Shown here: in pieces, positions 1-8,317 of the stretch
Layout: the number at the start of each line of letters is the position of its first letter
How positions within the stretch are numbered: the first letter of the stretch is position 1
Assembly (NCBI RefSeq): GCF_000373105.1
Contig: NZ_KB890438.1
Coordinates: 29,909 to 93,908 of the forward strand
Length of the DNA: 64,000 nucleotides
Reading direction: 5' to 3'
Source: Neolewinella persica DSM 23188
GTDB taxonomy: Bacteria; Bacteroidota; Bacteroidia; Chitinophagales; Saprospiraceae
The notes under the pieces: model-generated
Databases searched by the model: none
Told to the model about the DNA's origin: nothing
Seen by the model: only the letters and a program-made list of their open reading frames with translations
Program-made: the position numbers and the translations under genes

Positions 1-1107
1 CGGGAGAATGCCCTGGCCGGCCCCATCCCCGCTGAGATTAGTGAACTGGGCCGGCTCGAAGTCCTGTCGCTAGGGAGAAACGGTCTGACGGGCGGTTTGC
101 CGGCCAGTCTTTTTACCCTCAGATTTTTGGAAACGATTGAATTGGAATTCAATGAACTGATGGGAACCGTCCCGGATTTCAGCGAAAGTGCCAGCCTGCG
201 CCGATTGGCTTTACAGTACAACGACTTCATTGGCCCGCTGCCCGCTTTGGGGCAACCCTCCGGCGTTGTGGAATTGATTGTATCCAACAACGATCTGACT
301 GGGGCCATTCCCAATAGCTGGAACGGTGGGAACCTGGCTCAGCTGGAATTACTGAGCCTGAACTCTAACCAGTTAACGGGGGAGCTTCCCGCCGGTGTGG
401 CCGATATCACTACGCTGCAGATTTATTCCGTTGCGTTTAACAACCTCTCTGGCTGCTATCCGGTAGGCTACTCTGTATTCTGCTCAGGCGGGATCACGGT
501 GGATTTTATCAATAACACTGGCTTACCGGAATTTGGAAGTTCGATATTTTTCACCAATGAATTTTGTGCCAACAATGACGCCTGCGGTGCCCTGCCCGTC
601 ACTTGGTTGAGTTTCTCCGCTACGGCACAGGAAAAAACGGTGCGGCTCGACTGGAAAACTGCTTCGGAGCAAGACAACGATTTCTTCGTGGTGGAGCGCA
701 GTAAAGATGGAGGCAACTGGACGTCACTTGGTGAAGTACCTGCCGTTACGGCCATCGTTGCCGGAGTTCGTACCTACCAGTTTACGGACATCGCGCCGTT
801 CGCGGGAGCGTCTTTCTACCGCCTGCGGCAGGTTGACCTGGACGGTATTTATGGCTTTAGCGCGGTACGTTCTGTATCGTTCATGGGGCAAAACTCCCAG
901 GTATACCCCAATCCTGTTGGGGACGAATTCACGATCTATGCTGCGAAAGCTCAGGCGATTAACCTGTATGCTTCAGACGGCCGTTTGGTGCGTACAGTTC
1001 AGCATTTGGGCGGCGGTGCGCAGGTGCAAAGGGAGGGGTTAAAAAGCGGGGTTTACTGGCTTCGGTTTTCCGCCTCAGGCGAGGCCGTCAAAGTGGTTAT
1101 GCGATAG
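1..1107 (+). CDS. Leucine-rich-repeat secreted protein, T9SS sorted (5' truncated)
   Basis: The frame is open from the first base, so the start lies upstream of the window; 368 residues are visible. Residues 1 to about 150 are plant-type leucine-rich repeats of the LxxLxLxxNxLTGxLP kind. A cysteine-containing cap follows (about 155-195), then the LPVTWLSFSAT module (about 198-285) that commonly precedes the sorting domain in this phylum. The C-terminus, with a VYPNPVGDEF motif, is a type A T9SS sorting domain. It is therefore predicted to be exported through the outer membrane and anchored or released. LRRs of this sort usually bind other proteins or glycans; the ligand here is unknown. Confidence 0.85.
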   Translation, partial: RENALAGPIPAEISELGRLEVLSLGRNGLTGGLPASLFTLRFLETIELEFNELMGTVPDFSESASLRRLALQYNDFIGPLPALGQPSGVVELIVSNNDLTGAIPNSWNGGNLAQLELLSLNSNQLTGELPAGVADITTLQIYSVAFNNLSGCYPVGYSVFCSGGITVDFINNTGLPEFGSSIFFTNEFCANNDACGALPVTWLSFSATAQEKTVRLDWKTASEQDNDFFVVERSKDGGNWTSLGEVPAVTAIVAGVRTYQFTDIAPFAGASFYRLRQVDLDGIYGFSAVRSVSFMGQNSQVYPNPVGDEFTIYAAKAQAINLYASDGRLVRTVQHLGGGAQVQREGLKSGVYWLRFSASGEAVKVVMR

Positions 1108-1165
1108 CAAGTGATTACCGAGCAAATGACCTCCTTAAGGCGTTATTTTGGTAAATACTCCCAGC

Positions 1166-1699
1166 ATGCCCATCCGCTTCTCCTTGTTGTTGCTTCCGAT
1201 ACTTCTCCTACTTCTTGCGTGTGGCGAGGGGTCGTCATCTTCCGACGCATCCGATAATACCGCTGAGACAATTATTTACCTGACCCGTCACGCTGAAAAA
1301 GGTACCGGGAGCAATCCGGACCTGCTCTCCGCCGGGGTGGCCCGTGCCAATCGGCTGGCGCAACTGCTGCGGAAAAAGGACGTTAGGGCGGTCTACGCAA
1401 CGGACTTCCGGCGAACCCAGGCCACGGCTTCGCCACTGGCTGCTGCGACCGGTTTGTCGGTTCGTAAATACGCTGCCAGTGCCAACCCGGAGAAGCTGAC
1501 CACTGAGTGGTTGAAGAAGCACCGGGGGGAGACAATTTTAGTAGTTGGGCATTCCAACACCATCCCCGGCCTGGTTAATGCTTTGATTGGGGAGTCTCGC
1601 TACGAAGACATCAACGAAGACGATTACCGTAAGTTATTTCGCGTCACGGTTGATGGTGAGGGGAAGGGCAGGGTAGAGGAGATGGCTAGCAGTCGGTGA
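1166..1699 (+). CDS. Histidine phosphatase family lipoprotein (SixA/PGAM-like)
   Basis: 177 residues from the ATG; an in-frame TTG at 1148 also exists, but the ATG places a hydrophobic signal peptide and lipobox (LLACGE, Cys19) at the very N-terminus. The mature part has the phosphohistidine core LTRHAEK, the FRRTQAT helix and the second catalytic histidine in VVGHSNT, all hallmarks of the histidine phosphatase (phosphoglycerate mutase/SixA) superfamily. It is short, so a minimal SixA-like enzyme is likely. Being a lipoprotein it would act on the periplasmic face; the substrate cannot be told from sequence. It stands alone between the LRR gene and a palindromic intergenic region. Confidence 0.8.
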   Translation: MPIRFSLLLLPILLLLLACGEGSSSSDASDNTAETIIYLTRHAEKGTGSNPDLLSAGVARANRLAQLLRKKDVRAVYATDFRRTQATASPLAAATGLSVRKYAASANPEKLTTEWLKKHRGETILVVGHSNTIPGLVNALIGESRYEDINEDDYRKLFRVTVDGEGKGRVEEMASSR

Positions 1700-1705
1700 T
1701 GCCCG

Positions 1706-1895
1706 GCATTCGCAAGCTAGTGCATCAAGATCAAAGTTCGGCACAGTTATAACTTGCCATCGAGGCACTGTACTTCCCAGCTGAAAACCTCACGTAGCTA
1801 AGGCTATGATCGGCTTTCAGCTGGTCGTCCAGCACCGCGCTGCCGGCGTTCTAACTAGCACCAACTTCAATTTTGACGCACTAGCTCGTCCGCCG
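1706..1895. repeat. Long imperfect palindrome (~190 bp) in intergenic region
   Basis: The left half (from AGCTAGTGC at about 1711) aligns with the reverse complement of the right half (GCACTAGCT at about 1881) over nearly 80 bases without a gap. The best-matched blocks are AGCTAGTGC, GAAGTT/AAAGTT and CCAGCTGAAA (1778-1790 against 1812-1826). The transcript could form one long imperfect hairpin. It may be a MITE-like element or a structured RNA; no coding potential is seen. Confidence 0.6.
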
Positions 1896-1957
1896 AGAAA
1901 ACTTGCGATTATCCTGGGTGGTGATGAATATCCCGCAGTTGCGACGCTTACGTACGC

Positions 1958-1965
1958 TATCTTTC
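1958..1965 (+). promoter_or_regulatory. -7-like box TATCTTTC upstream of hydrolase
   Basis: TATCTTT lies 16 nt before the ATG at 1981 and supports that start. It resembles the Bacteroidota TAnnTTTG -7 element; no clear -33 TTTG is visible. Confidence 0.4.
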
Positions 1966-1980
1966 CCTAAATCTTCCAAT

Positions 1981-2913
1981 ATGGCTACGACATTGCGATT
2001 AATTGTCCTTTTGTTTTCAATTTCCCTATCGGCCACCGCCCAATCCATCATCCCCCTCTACCCCGAAGGCATCCCCTGCGCCAATGACCTGAAAGACGAG
2101 GAGGTGATGCGCAAAGACATCGGCCGCATGATCACCAGCGTGCACACGCCCCTGCTGGAACACCTGGCCCCGGTACCACAGATCGCTACCGGTGCCGCCA
2201 TCATGATTATCCCCGGCGGCGGCTACACCATCGAGGCCTGGGGTCACGAAGGGGCCGACATCGCTAACCACTTCCTGACCGAGGGCCTGCAGGTTTTTAT
2301 TCTGAAACACCGGTTGCCCCGTAAAGAATTGGCACCCTGCAAAAGCCACGTCGCCCTGGACGACGCCCGGCGCGGTGTTCAAACCATCCGGCTGCTGGCC
2401 GATTCCCTTGGCATCAACCGGAATCAAATTGCCGTTATGGGCTTTTCCGCAGGCGGCCATTTGGCAGCTTCGGCGGCCGTGCATCCGCTGGCGGCAGACA
2501 GCACTGCCTTTCCCGCCGCGGCTGCCTTCTCCAGTCGGCCAGACCTGAGTATGCCCATCTACCCGGTGCTGATCATGGAAGACACCAAAGCGGCGCACCA
2601 GGGCTCCATCGTTTCCCTGCTTGGCGAAAAGCCCTGGGATCCTGAATTGCTGGATTACTACAATCTGCCGGCACAGGTACACGCCGATGTACCACCAACC
2701 TTCCTGGTACACGCCGGTACTGACAAGGTCGTTCCGGTGGAGAATTCTCTCCGGTACTACCGGGCACTGGTGGGAAACGACGTTCCGGCATCCCTCCATG
2801 TCTATCATGCCGGAGGCCATGGCTTTGGCAGCGCCAGGCAGATAGATACACCGGTTCGGGAATGGTTGGAGGTGGCTACGGAGTGGCTGCGGGGGTATGG
2901 GTTTGTGCGATGA
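1981..2913 (+). CDS. Alpha/beta hydrolase (acetyl-esterase/BD-FAE-like), secreted
   Basis: 310 residues from the ATG at 1981; upstream TTG codons extend the frame, but only this start gives a clean signal peptide (residues 1-21, ending ATAQ). IIPGGGYT forms the oxyanion-hole loop and GFSAGGH carries the nucleophile serine. GTDKVVP and GGHGFG supply the acid and histidine of the triad. This arrangement matches the esterase/lipase family of polysaccharide acetyl esterases and related dienelactone-type enzymes. Predicted periplasmic or exported esterase; substrate unknown. It is a single-gene unit, followed by a repeat shared with 35786-35865. Confidence 0.8.
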   Translation: MATTLRLIVLLFSISLSATAQSIIPLYPEGIPCANDLKDEEVMRKDIGRMITSVHTPLLEHLAPVPQIATGAAIMIIPGGGYTIEAWGHEGADIANHFLTEGLQVFILKHRLPRKELAPCKSHVALDDARRGVQTIRLLADSLGINRNQIAVMGFSAGGHLAASAAVHPLAADSTAFPAAAAFSSRPDLSMPIYPVLIMEDTKAAHQGSIVSLLGEKPWDPELLDYYNLPAQVHADVPPTFLVHAGTDKVVPVENSLRYYRALVGNDVPASLHVYHAGGHGFGSARQIDTPVREWLEVATEWLRGYGFVR

Positions 2914-2960
2914 TGGAAAAATAGCCGCTGGACGGGATTCCCAGCTTTGTGGAGAAGGGG

Positions 2961-3037
2961 CAGGCCTGGCAGCCCGTCTTGCGTAGCGAGAGGTAAGTGC
3001 CGATCCGTAGGATCAAATGCGGCCCCTCGTTTTCGTT
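2961..3037. repeat. Dispersed ~70-bp intergenic repeat, copy A
   Basis: About 66 bases here match 35798-35864 closely, sharing the blocks CGTAGCGAG, GATCCGTAGGATCAA and GGCCCCTCGT. The block GATCCGTAGGATC is itself palindromic. It lies between the hydrolase and the dehydratase gene. Confidence 0.7.
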
Positions 3038-3061
3038 AAGCAAGCGTTTCCCCAGATGCCG

Positions 3062-3069
3062 TATCTTCC
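3062..3069 (+). promoter_or_regulatory. -7-like box TATCTTCC upstream of dehydratase
   Basis: TATCTTCC lies 23 nt before the ATG at 3093, which favours that start over the TTG-type extension from 2997. Confidence 0.4.
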
Positions 3070-3092
3070 CCCCTCAACCCAGCTATCCGCCC

Positions 3093-4061
3093 ATGATCAA
3101 TCTCAACCCCTTAACCGAAGCCCCCAACCAGGCCGACCTCCTGTTGACCCATGAGGCCATTCAGCCGTTTATTCACCGAACGCCGATCATGCGAAATGCG
3201 AGCCTCGACGCCATGGCCGGCGCCCGGCTGATTTTCAAGTGTGAGAATTTTCAGAAGATCGGTGCCTTTAAGATGCGGGGCGCAGCTTCCGCTGCGCTAC
3301 GACTGACGGAAGAGGAACGTGCCCGCGGCCTCTCTACGCACAGTAGCGGTAACCACGCCCAGGCGGTAGCGCTGGCGGCGAAGACCCTGGGCGTACCCGC
3401 TTACATCGTGATGCCACACGATGCGCCGAAGGTCAAGATTGCTGCCGTGGAAGGGTATGGCGCCAGCGTTACCTTCTGCGTCAACACGCCGGCTGATCGA
3501 CAAAAAGCTCTGGAGGAGGTCGTTGCCGAAACTGGTGCCGCCTTCATCCATCCGTTTGATGATTACGGCGTTGTGGCGGGGCAGGCAACCTCCGCTATGG
3601 AGTTGATCGAAGACACCAAAGAGGTGCTCGACATCATCCTCAGCCCGGTGGGTGGCGGCGGACTAATGTCTGGCACGGCACTCGCCGCCCGGTATTTCAG
3701 CATACAGGCCGAAGCCTGGGGCGCGGAACCTGAGAACGTCGACGATGCCGCCCGCTCGCTGGCCAGCGGCCAGATCGAACACAACGAAACAAATTTTACG
3801 GTCGCCGATGGACTGAGGACCAACCTGGGCGCCAAAACCTTCGCCATCATCCACAAACGGGTACCGAAAATTCTCGTAGTAAGCGAGGAAGAAATCGTCA
3901 CCGCCATGCGCCACATCTGGGAACGGATGAAGATCATCATCGAACCCAGCTGCGCCGTACCGTTTGCTGCCGTTCTCCGGTATCCCGAGTTATTTGCGGG
4001 GAAGAACGTCGGCATCATCCTCACTGGTGGGAATGTGGATTTGGCTAAATTGCCTTTCTGA
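3093..4061 (+). CDS. Threonine/serine dehydratase family PLP enzyme
   Basis: 322 residues. GAFKMRGA contains the lysine that forms the Schiff base with pyridoxal phosphate, SSGNHAQA is the substrate/PLP loop, and VGGGGLMSG is the phosphate-binding glycine loop. The length fits the short, ACT-domain-lacking type (catabolic threonine dehydratase or serine racemase/dehydratase) rather than the long biosynthetic IlvA. Expected reaction: deamination of threonine or serine to a 2-oxo acid in the cytoplasm. The ATG at 3093 is preferred because upstream residues are low-complexity and overlap the dispersed repeat. Neighbours do not indicate a pathway. Confidence 0.88.
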   Translation: MINLNPLTEAPNQADLLLTHEAIQPFIHRTPIMRNASLDAMAGARLIFKCENFQKIGAFKMRGAASAALRLTEEERARGLSTHSSGNHAQAVALAAKTLGVPAYIVMPHDAPKVKIAAVEGYGASVTFCVNTPADRQKALEEVVAETGAAFIHPFDDYGVVAGQATSAMELIEDTKEVLDIILSPVGGGGLMSGTALAARYFSIQAEAWGAEPENVDDAARSLASGQIEHNETNFTVADGLRTNLGAKTFAIIHKRVPKILVVSEEEIVTAMRHIWERMKIIIEPSCAVPFAAVLRYPELFAGKNVGIILTGGNVDLAKLPF

Positions 4062-4260
4062 TACTGTGTGGCTCTGTGCCTCCCTCCGTGCAACCCTCTG
4101 TGAAAAACCTGCCCTGTGAGGCTGTGAGGATACTCCCTTCCATGTCATCCCCTACAGGAAACCTACCCTGTAGTTGCGTGTCCTTCAGTATCCTCCAATC
4201 TACAATTTCCCTTCCCCAAGCCTCCCTTCTCAAACTAACCTTTTAATTTTTTAAGGTCGT
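4062..4260. repeat. Intergenic region with CTCTGTG/CCTGTG word repeats
   Basis: The bases after the dehydratase stop repeat short words (CTCTGTG, CCTCTGTG, CCTGTGAGG, CTGTGAGG), followed by ACAGG...CCTGT complementary words. This is the same style of junction as the other word arrays in this window. No gene is seen. Confidence 0.4.
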
Positions 4261-4285
4261 TCCACCAGCCAAACGATTTTCCTTA

Positions 4286-4293
4286 TATCTTGC
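4286..4293 (+). promoter_or_regulatory. -7-like box TATCTTGC next to TIR-TPR-SDR start
   Basis: TATCTTGC ends 5 nt before the ATG at 4299, so a transcript from it would be leaderless or nearly so. Confidence 0.45.
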
Positions 4294-4298
4294 GGCTC

Positions 4299-6752
4299 AT
4301 GCTCTCCCTCGCCATCGCCTACAGCACTGCCAATCAGACTACGGCTCACCGCATCGCCGGTGATTTGTCGAGTCATGTAAGTTTTGACCACGTAACGGTG
4401 GGCAAAGCAAACGAAGGACCGGTGCTGGCCGATTTGCTGAAAGACTACACGGCTCCGATCATTGTGCTGGTCAGTAATGATTTTCTGACCAACCCCAATT
4501 GTATGCTTCGGGGGCACGAAATCTTCGGCTCTAAGCGCGAGGTACTCCCTATTTTTATCAAGTCACATCACTACGATGAGCTGACGGATGAGGTGGAGAC
4601 GGAGCAAACCAGTTTGTCTAATCTGGCCGAGGTGATGCGCTACGTGAACCATTGGCAGGACCGTTACATTGACCTTCGGCGCGACGCTGAAGAACTTTCG
4701 TCTTCCGGTGGGGAGGCTTTCAATCACTACCTCCGCAAAATCCGGGAAACCAGCGTTCATGCCGAGGAGTTGTTGTATTTATTGAAAGACAGTTGGTCGC
4801 TAACGGAGGCACAATTTGCCGGAGACCATTACCACCAGCTTTTCATCTTTGCCGAACGCCCACGACTTTGGGAGGAGTTCAAAGATTTTGAAAGTGCCGC
4901 ACCAATGGACCTTTCTGGGATTCCGGGATTAGAAATGCTGAGTACCAATACCGAAGAAGATCAGGCGGGAACGCAGGTGCAAGAAGAAGTAGAAGAGGAG
5001 CAGGCTGATCCTGCCCCGGACCCCGTTGTTGAAACGGAAATCGAAGATATTCCAATGGAAAAAGAAGACGTAGCCTCTCAGGTAGAGCTGGAAAATTCAC
5101 AAGAAGAAGTAATCGAACAGACGGCCCAAATGCCGGAAATGACGGCGGATGAACAGGTTAATACCTGGATTGAGCGTTCCTGGTCAATGCATGATGAAGG
5201 AGACTCCGCCGCCGGGCTGGAGTTACTGAATGCCGGCCGGGATGCCCTGCCCGATCACCTCAAGCTTCATTATCACTACGCCCTCCTCCTGGCTACCGCT
5301 ACGGAAGATACCGCCGCTGCGCGAAGGGAGGTGGAAGCGCTGCTGGACAAGAACCCCGATCACCTGGACGGTTTGTACCTGAACGGAGAACTGGCCCTTG
5401 CCGCCGGAGACCTGAAAGCTGCCCGTGAAAACTGGGAAGCCCTCAGTGATGCCGAACCTTTTTACCCAGGCCTCAATTACGAATTGGGGACTTTCCTGGC
5501 AGAGCATTACCCTGCGGATTATCTGGATGCCGCCGCCTACCTTCGTCGGGCGACCAAGGATAAACACCCGGTAGGTGATGCCTTTTATCGTTACGCCCTG
5601 CTGTTGGCCGGCCCCATCGGTCGCCGCAAGAAGGCCATCAAAGTGCTGCGCGCCGGAATCTCCGCTGACCCCAGCCACGCTTTTGCACACTACGAGTTGG
5701 CGGTTCTGTTACACGAACGTGGAGACCTGGCCGAAGCCCGCAACTACTTCCGCGTTGCCTGCTCCCTCAACCCAGCGTTTAAAACTGAGGCGAACCAACG
5801 GGCCTTTGCGGCCGCGGCACCCGTAGTGATCGCCGCAACGCCGGCTGAAGAAGATGCTCTTGCTGCGCTGAAGCGCAACATCGCCAGTCTGGAAGCCATG
5901 ATGGCCGAACGGGACGCTGCCCCGGAACCGGACCCTGAACCTGCGCCCCCGCCTCTGAAAGGTGCCGGAAAAACAATCCTGATCTCAGGGGCCTCTGCTG
6001 GAATTGGCCGGGCTACCGCCCGTCGCCTGGCTGCAGAAGGCTATCGCCTGATCCTCATCGGCCGTCGTAAAGAACGCCTCGAAGACCTCGCGGAAGAACT
6101 AGACCTTGTCCACGAAACGGAAACACTGCTGCTGGAACTGGACGTCCGGAATTACGAGGATGTCGCCAGTGCCATCTCCAGCCTCCCGGAGGAGTGGTCG
6201 ACTATCGATGTGTTGATCAACAACGCCGGTAAAGCCAAAGGCGTGGATCCCATCCATGAAGGACAGATCGAGCACTGGGAAGAAATGATCGACGTTAACC
6301 TGAAGGGGCTGCTGTACCTCACCCGAGAAGTGAGCCCGAAGATGGTGGAACGGGAAGAGGGCACCATCATCAACGTCTGCAGTACTGCGGGCAAGGAAGT
6401 TTACCCCAATGGAAACGTCTACTGCGCCACTAAACACGCCGTTGATGCCCTGACCCATGCTACGCGACTGGACCTGGTGAAGTACGGTATTCGTGTCGGC
6501 CAGATCTGCCCGGCGATGGTCGAGGAAACGGAATTCTCTCTGGTTCGCTACGACGGCGACGCGGAGCGCGCCAAAATCTATGAAGACTTCCAGCCACTAC
6601 GCGCATCCGATGTCGCAGAGGCCGTCTGTTTCATGATCACCCAGCCACGGCACGTCAATGTGCTTGATCTGGTACTGCAGGGTACTCAGCAAGCTAGTTC
6701 CACCGTGGTGGATCGGAGCGGCCGGGCACGTTTTGCGCCTGAAGAGGAGTGA
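4299..6752 (+). CDS. TIR-TPR-SDR fusion protein
   Basis: 817 residues from the ATG at 4299 (a TTG lies 9 nt upstream). Residues 1 to about 110 look like a TIR fold: strand AIAYSTANQ, helix, VGKANEG, strand IIVLVSNDF, then NCMLRGHEI, where the glutamate may match the catalytic Glu of TIR NADases, then VLPIFI. A helical extension reaches about 210. An acidic low-complexity linker (about 220-285) leads to TPR-like helical repeats (about 285-500). After another linker comes a complete short-chain dehydrogenase (about 555-790) with GASAGIG, NNAG and a Ser...YCATK catalytic set. So an NAD-binding/cleaving signalling domain is joined to an NAD(P)-dependent oxidoreductase. I know of no described function. 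The TIR assignment is by pattern and less sure than the SDR. Confidence 0.8.
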   Translation: MLSLAIAYSTANQTTAHRIAGDLSSHVSFDHVTVGKANEGPVLADLLKDYTAPIIVLVSNDFLTNPNCMLRGHEIFGSKREVLPIFIKSHHYDELTDEVETEQTSLSNLAEVMRYVNHWQDRYIDLRRDAEELSSSGGEAFNHYLRKIRETSVHAEELLYLLKDSWSLTEAQFAGDHYHQLFIFAERPRLWEEFKDFESAAPMDLSGIPGLEMLSTNTEEDQAGTQVQEEVEEEQADPAPDPVVETEIEDIPMEKEDVASQVELENSQEEVIEQTAQMPEMTADEQVNTWIERSWSMHDEGDSAAGLELLNAGRDALPDHLKLHYHYALLLATATEDTAAARREVEALLDKNPDHLDGLYLNGELALAAGDLKAARENWEALSDAEPFYPGLNYELGTFLAEHYPADYLDAAAYLRRATKDKHPVGDAFYRYALLLAGPIGRRKKAIKVLRAGISADPSHAFAHYELAVLLHERGDLAEARNYFRVACSLNPAFKTEANQRAFAAAAPVVIAATPAEEDALAALKRNIASLEAMMAERDAAPEPDPEPAPPPLKGAGKTILISGASAGIGRATARRLAAEGYRLILIGRRKERLEDLAEELDLVHETETLLLELDVRNYEDVASAISSLPEEWSTIDVLINNAGKAKGVDPIHEGQIEHWEEMIDVNLKGLLYLTREVSPKMVEREEGTIINVCSTAGKEVYPNGNVYCATKHAVDALTHATRLDLVKYGIRVGQICPAMVEETEFSLVRYDGDAERAKIYEDFQPLRASDVAEAVCFMITQPRHVNVLDLVLQGTQQASSTVVDRSGRARFAPEEE

Positions 6753-6880
6753 TCGCTTCGTTCCGGTTGCAGGTTGCAGGGTCGCTTCGCTCTTGTTGCA
6801 GGTTGCAGGTTGCAGGGTCGCTTCGCTCCGGTTGCAGGTGTTGCAGGGTCGCTTCGCTCTTGTTGCAGGTTGCAGGGTGG
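6753..6880. repeat. Four ~30-bp direct repeats with GTTGCAGG words
   Basis: The unit GTCGCTTCGCTC plus TTGTTGCAGGTTGCAGG is present about four times with small variations, directly after the SDR stop codon. The same words return at 7953-8060 and, inverted, at 8122-8295. Confidence 0.85.
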
Positions 6881-6919
6881 ATTATTCTGGATAAAATCTT
6901 GATGCCCTCTACGGTCCTA

Positions 6920-7000
6920 AACCCGGAATACTAAGACCTGAATCCTGAGACCTGTTCCCTGAATCCTGAAAACTGTCCCCTAACTCCTGAATACTAACCC
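6920..7000. repeat. CCTGAATC/CCTGA word repeats before tmk
   Basis: Repeated words CCTGAATCCTGA, GACCTG and CTGAATACTAA fill the space before the tmk start. Similar words occur at 30253-30420 and 34935-34980. Confidence 0.5.
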
Positions 7001-7003
7001 CCA

Positions 7004-7627
7004 ATGAATCCACTTTTCATAGTAATCGAAGGCCTGGATGGCTCCGGGAAAACGACCCAAATCGACATGTTGCGAGATCGCCTGCAGGGAATGGGGCAGG
7101 CCTGTCACCTGACTGCAGAGCCGACGGAATTACCCACCGGAAAACTGATTCGTTCCATTCTGCAACACGAAATTGAGGCTGATCCCAGAACCGTAGCGGC
7201 GTTATTCGCGGCTGACCGGATCGAGCACCTGCACCATCCTACTGAGGGTATGCTGCACCAATTGGCCGAAGGCTATCACGTCATCGCCAGCCGGTATTAT
7301 TTCAGTAGCCTGGCCTACCAGAGTGAGTTTGCTGATCCCGGGTGGATCGCCTCCCTGAACATGCTGGCTAAACGAACGCTGCCTGCTGACATTACTTTCT
7401 TCCTTGACCTGGAACCAGCGATCAGTATGGAGCGTATTGAAGCAAGGGGAGCTGCCACCGAATTATTCGAGACGCAGGAGAAGCTGGCCCACGTTCGGGA
7501 GAGTTTCCATTTGGCCTTTGAGCACTTTGGTGATGGAGAGAACATCCACATCATCGACGCTTCCACTGATCCGGTGTCCATCTCGGAGGCCATTTGGTCG
7601 GTAATTGAAGACCATACAGCAGACTAA
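7004..7627 (+). CDS. tmk: Thymidylate kinase
   Basis: 207 residues, the usual length for bacterial dTMP kinase, which phosphorylates dTMP to dTDP for DNA synthesis. The N-terminus FIVIEGLDGSGKTTQ is the P-loop, DRIEH is the DR(x)H substrate motif, SRYYFSSLAYQ matches the family's base-binding segment, and the LID region carries ARGAATELFE. ATG at 7004 with an A/C-rich leader. It sits between two repeat-rich junctions and is probably transcribed alone or with the small membrane protein gene downstream. Confidence 0.95.
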   Translation: MNPLFIVIEGLDGSGKTTQIDMLRDRLQGMGQACHLTAEPTELPTGKLIRSILQHEIEADPRTVAALFAADRIEHLHHPTEGMLHQLAEGYHVIASRYYFSSLAYQSEFADPGWIASLNMLAKRTLPADITFFLDLEPAISMERIEARGAATELFETQEKLAHVRESFHLAFEHFGDGENIHIIDASTDPVSISEAIWSVIEDHTAD

Positions 7628-7690
7628 GTTCTGCTGCAATGATTGGTTGCCGTAGATTGTGACCTTACCTCTGGCGGACAACTAACTTCC

Positions 7691-7954
7691 ATGAATACCA
7701 TTCTGATGATTCTGGGGCAAATAATCTTTTATGCTCTATTGATGCTGGCCAACGAGTACGCCGGCTTTTTGCTGGGCGTGATCCTGGGCACCATCAGCTT
7801 TGCCGTCTGGGTCATCAGCCATATCGTGGAGTTGATCGAGCCTAGTAAGGTGACCAAGAGCTATTACTGGTTTGTATTCTCGGCCTGGGTGGCACCGTTG
7901 ATCACGGTGCTTGGATTTATTTTTTTGAGGGGGGAGATTGGGTGGCTGCAGTAA
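7691..7954 (+). CDS. Small membrane protein, unknown function
   Basis: 87 residues from the ATG at 7691; the frame extends to a TTG at 7643, but the intervening residues are polar and unlike the rest. Three hydrophobic segments (about 3-20, 22-42 and 62-80) with a short charged loop VELIEPSKVTKSYYW suggest an inner-membrane protein. I do not recognise the family. It starts 64 nt after tmk on the same strand, so co-transcription is possible. Confidence 0.6.
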   Translation: MNTILMILGQIIFYALLMLANEYAGFLLGVILGTISFAVWVISHIVELIEPSKVTKSYYWFVFSAWVAPLITVLGFIFLRGEIGWLQ

Positions 7955-8060
7955 GGTCGCTTCGCTCCCGTTGCAGAGGTCGCTTACGCTCCCGTTGCAG
8001 TACGCCTTCGGCGCGTTGCAGGTTGCAGCTACCGCATCTGGCAGCTCGCTTCGCTCGTTT
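7953..8060. repeat. GTTGCAG / TCGCTTCGCTC word repeats (left arm)
   Basis: Units such as GGTCGCTTCGCTCCCGTTGCAG and GGTCGCTTACGCTCCCGTTGCAG are split by TACGCCTTCGGCGC. They are followed by GCTACCGCATCTGGCAGCTC and TCGCTTCGCTCG. The GTTGCAG words are the complement of the 9-bp array at 8122-8295, so the two blocks can pair. Confidence 0.8.
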
Positions 8061-8121
8061 GTGACAATTTTTTTTAAATAAAAGCGTAAAAATTTGCTTG
8101 AATTGCCTGCGGCAATTTTTT

Positions 8122-8295
8122 TCCTGCAACTCCTGCAACTCCTGCAACTCCTGCAACTCCTGCAACTCCTGCAACTCCTGCAACTCCTGCAACTCCTGCA
8201 ACTCCTGCAACTCCTGCAACTCCTGCAACTCCTGCAACTCCTGCAACTCCTGCAACTCCTGCAACTCCTGCAACTCCTGCAACTCCTGCAACTCC
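8122..8295. repeat. 9-bp microsatellite TCCTGCAAC x 19.3
   Basis: Nineteen perfect head-to-tail copies of TCCTGCAAC run from 8122 to 8292, plus a partial unit. The array ends 22 nt before the start codon of the MBL-fold gene and just before its -7-like box. Perfect identity implies recent expansion. The open frames through it (Leu-Gln or Asn-Ser-Cys repeats) come from the 9-bp period and are not taken as genes. Confidence 0.97.
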
Positions 8296-8306
8296 ATTTT
8301 TCAAAT

Positions 8307-8314
8307 TACCTTGT
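8307..8314 (+). promoter_or_regulatory. -7-like box TACCTTGT at MBL gene
   Basis: TACCTTGT ends 3 nt before the ATG at 8318. The expected -33 position falls inside the 9-bp array, so array length could alter promoter spacing or upstream context. Confidence 0.45.
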
Positions 8315-8317
8315 ACC

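Noticed and set aside
1010..1030. GC-element-like GGCGGTGCGCAGGTGCAAAG in the LRR gene
   Set aside because: Needs an indel and several changes to match the consensus; not counted.
2026..2820. 264-codon minus-strand frame opposite the alpha/beta hydrolase
   Set aside because: The plus strand has a signal peptide and full catalytic triad; the opposite frame shows Gly/Gln-rich composition typical of antisense reading.
8122..8295. CRISPR array
   Set aside because: The unit is 9 bp with no spacers and no cas genes in the window.
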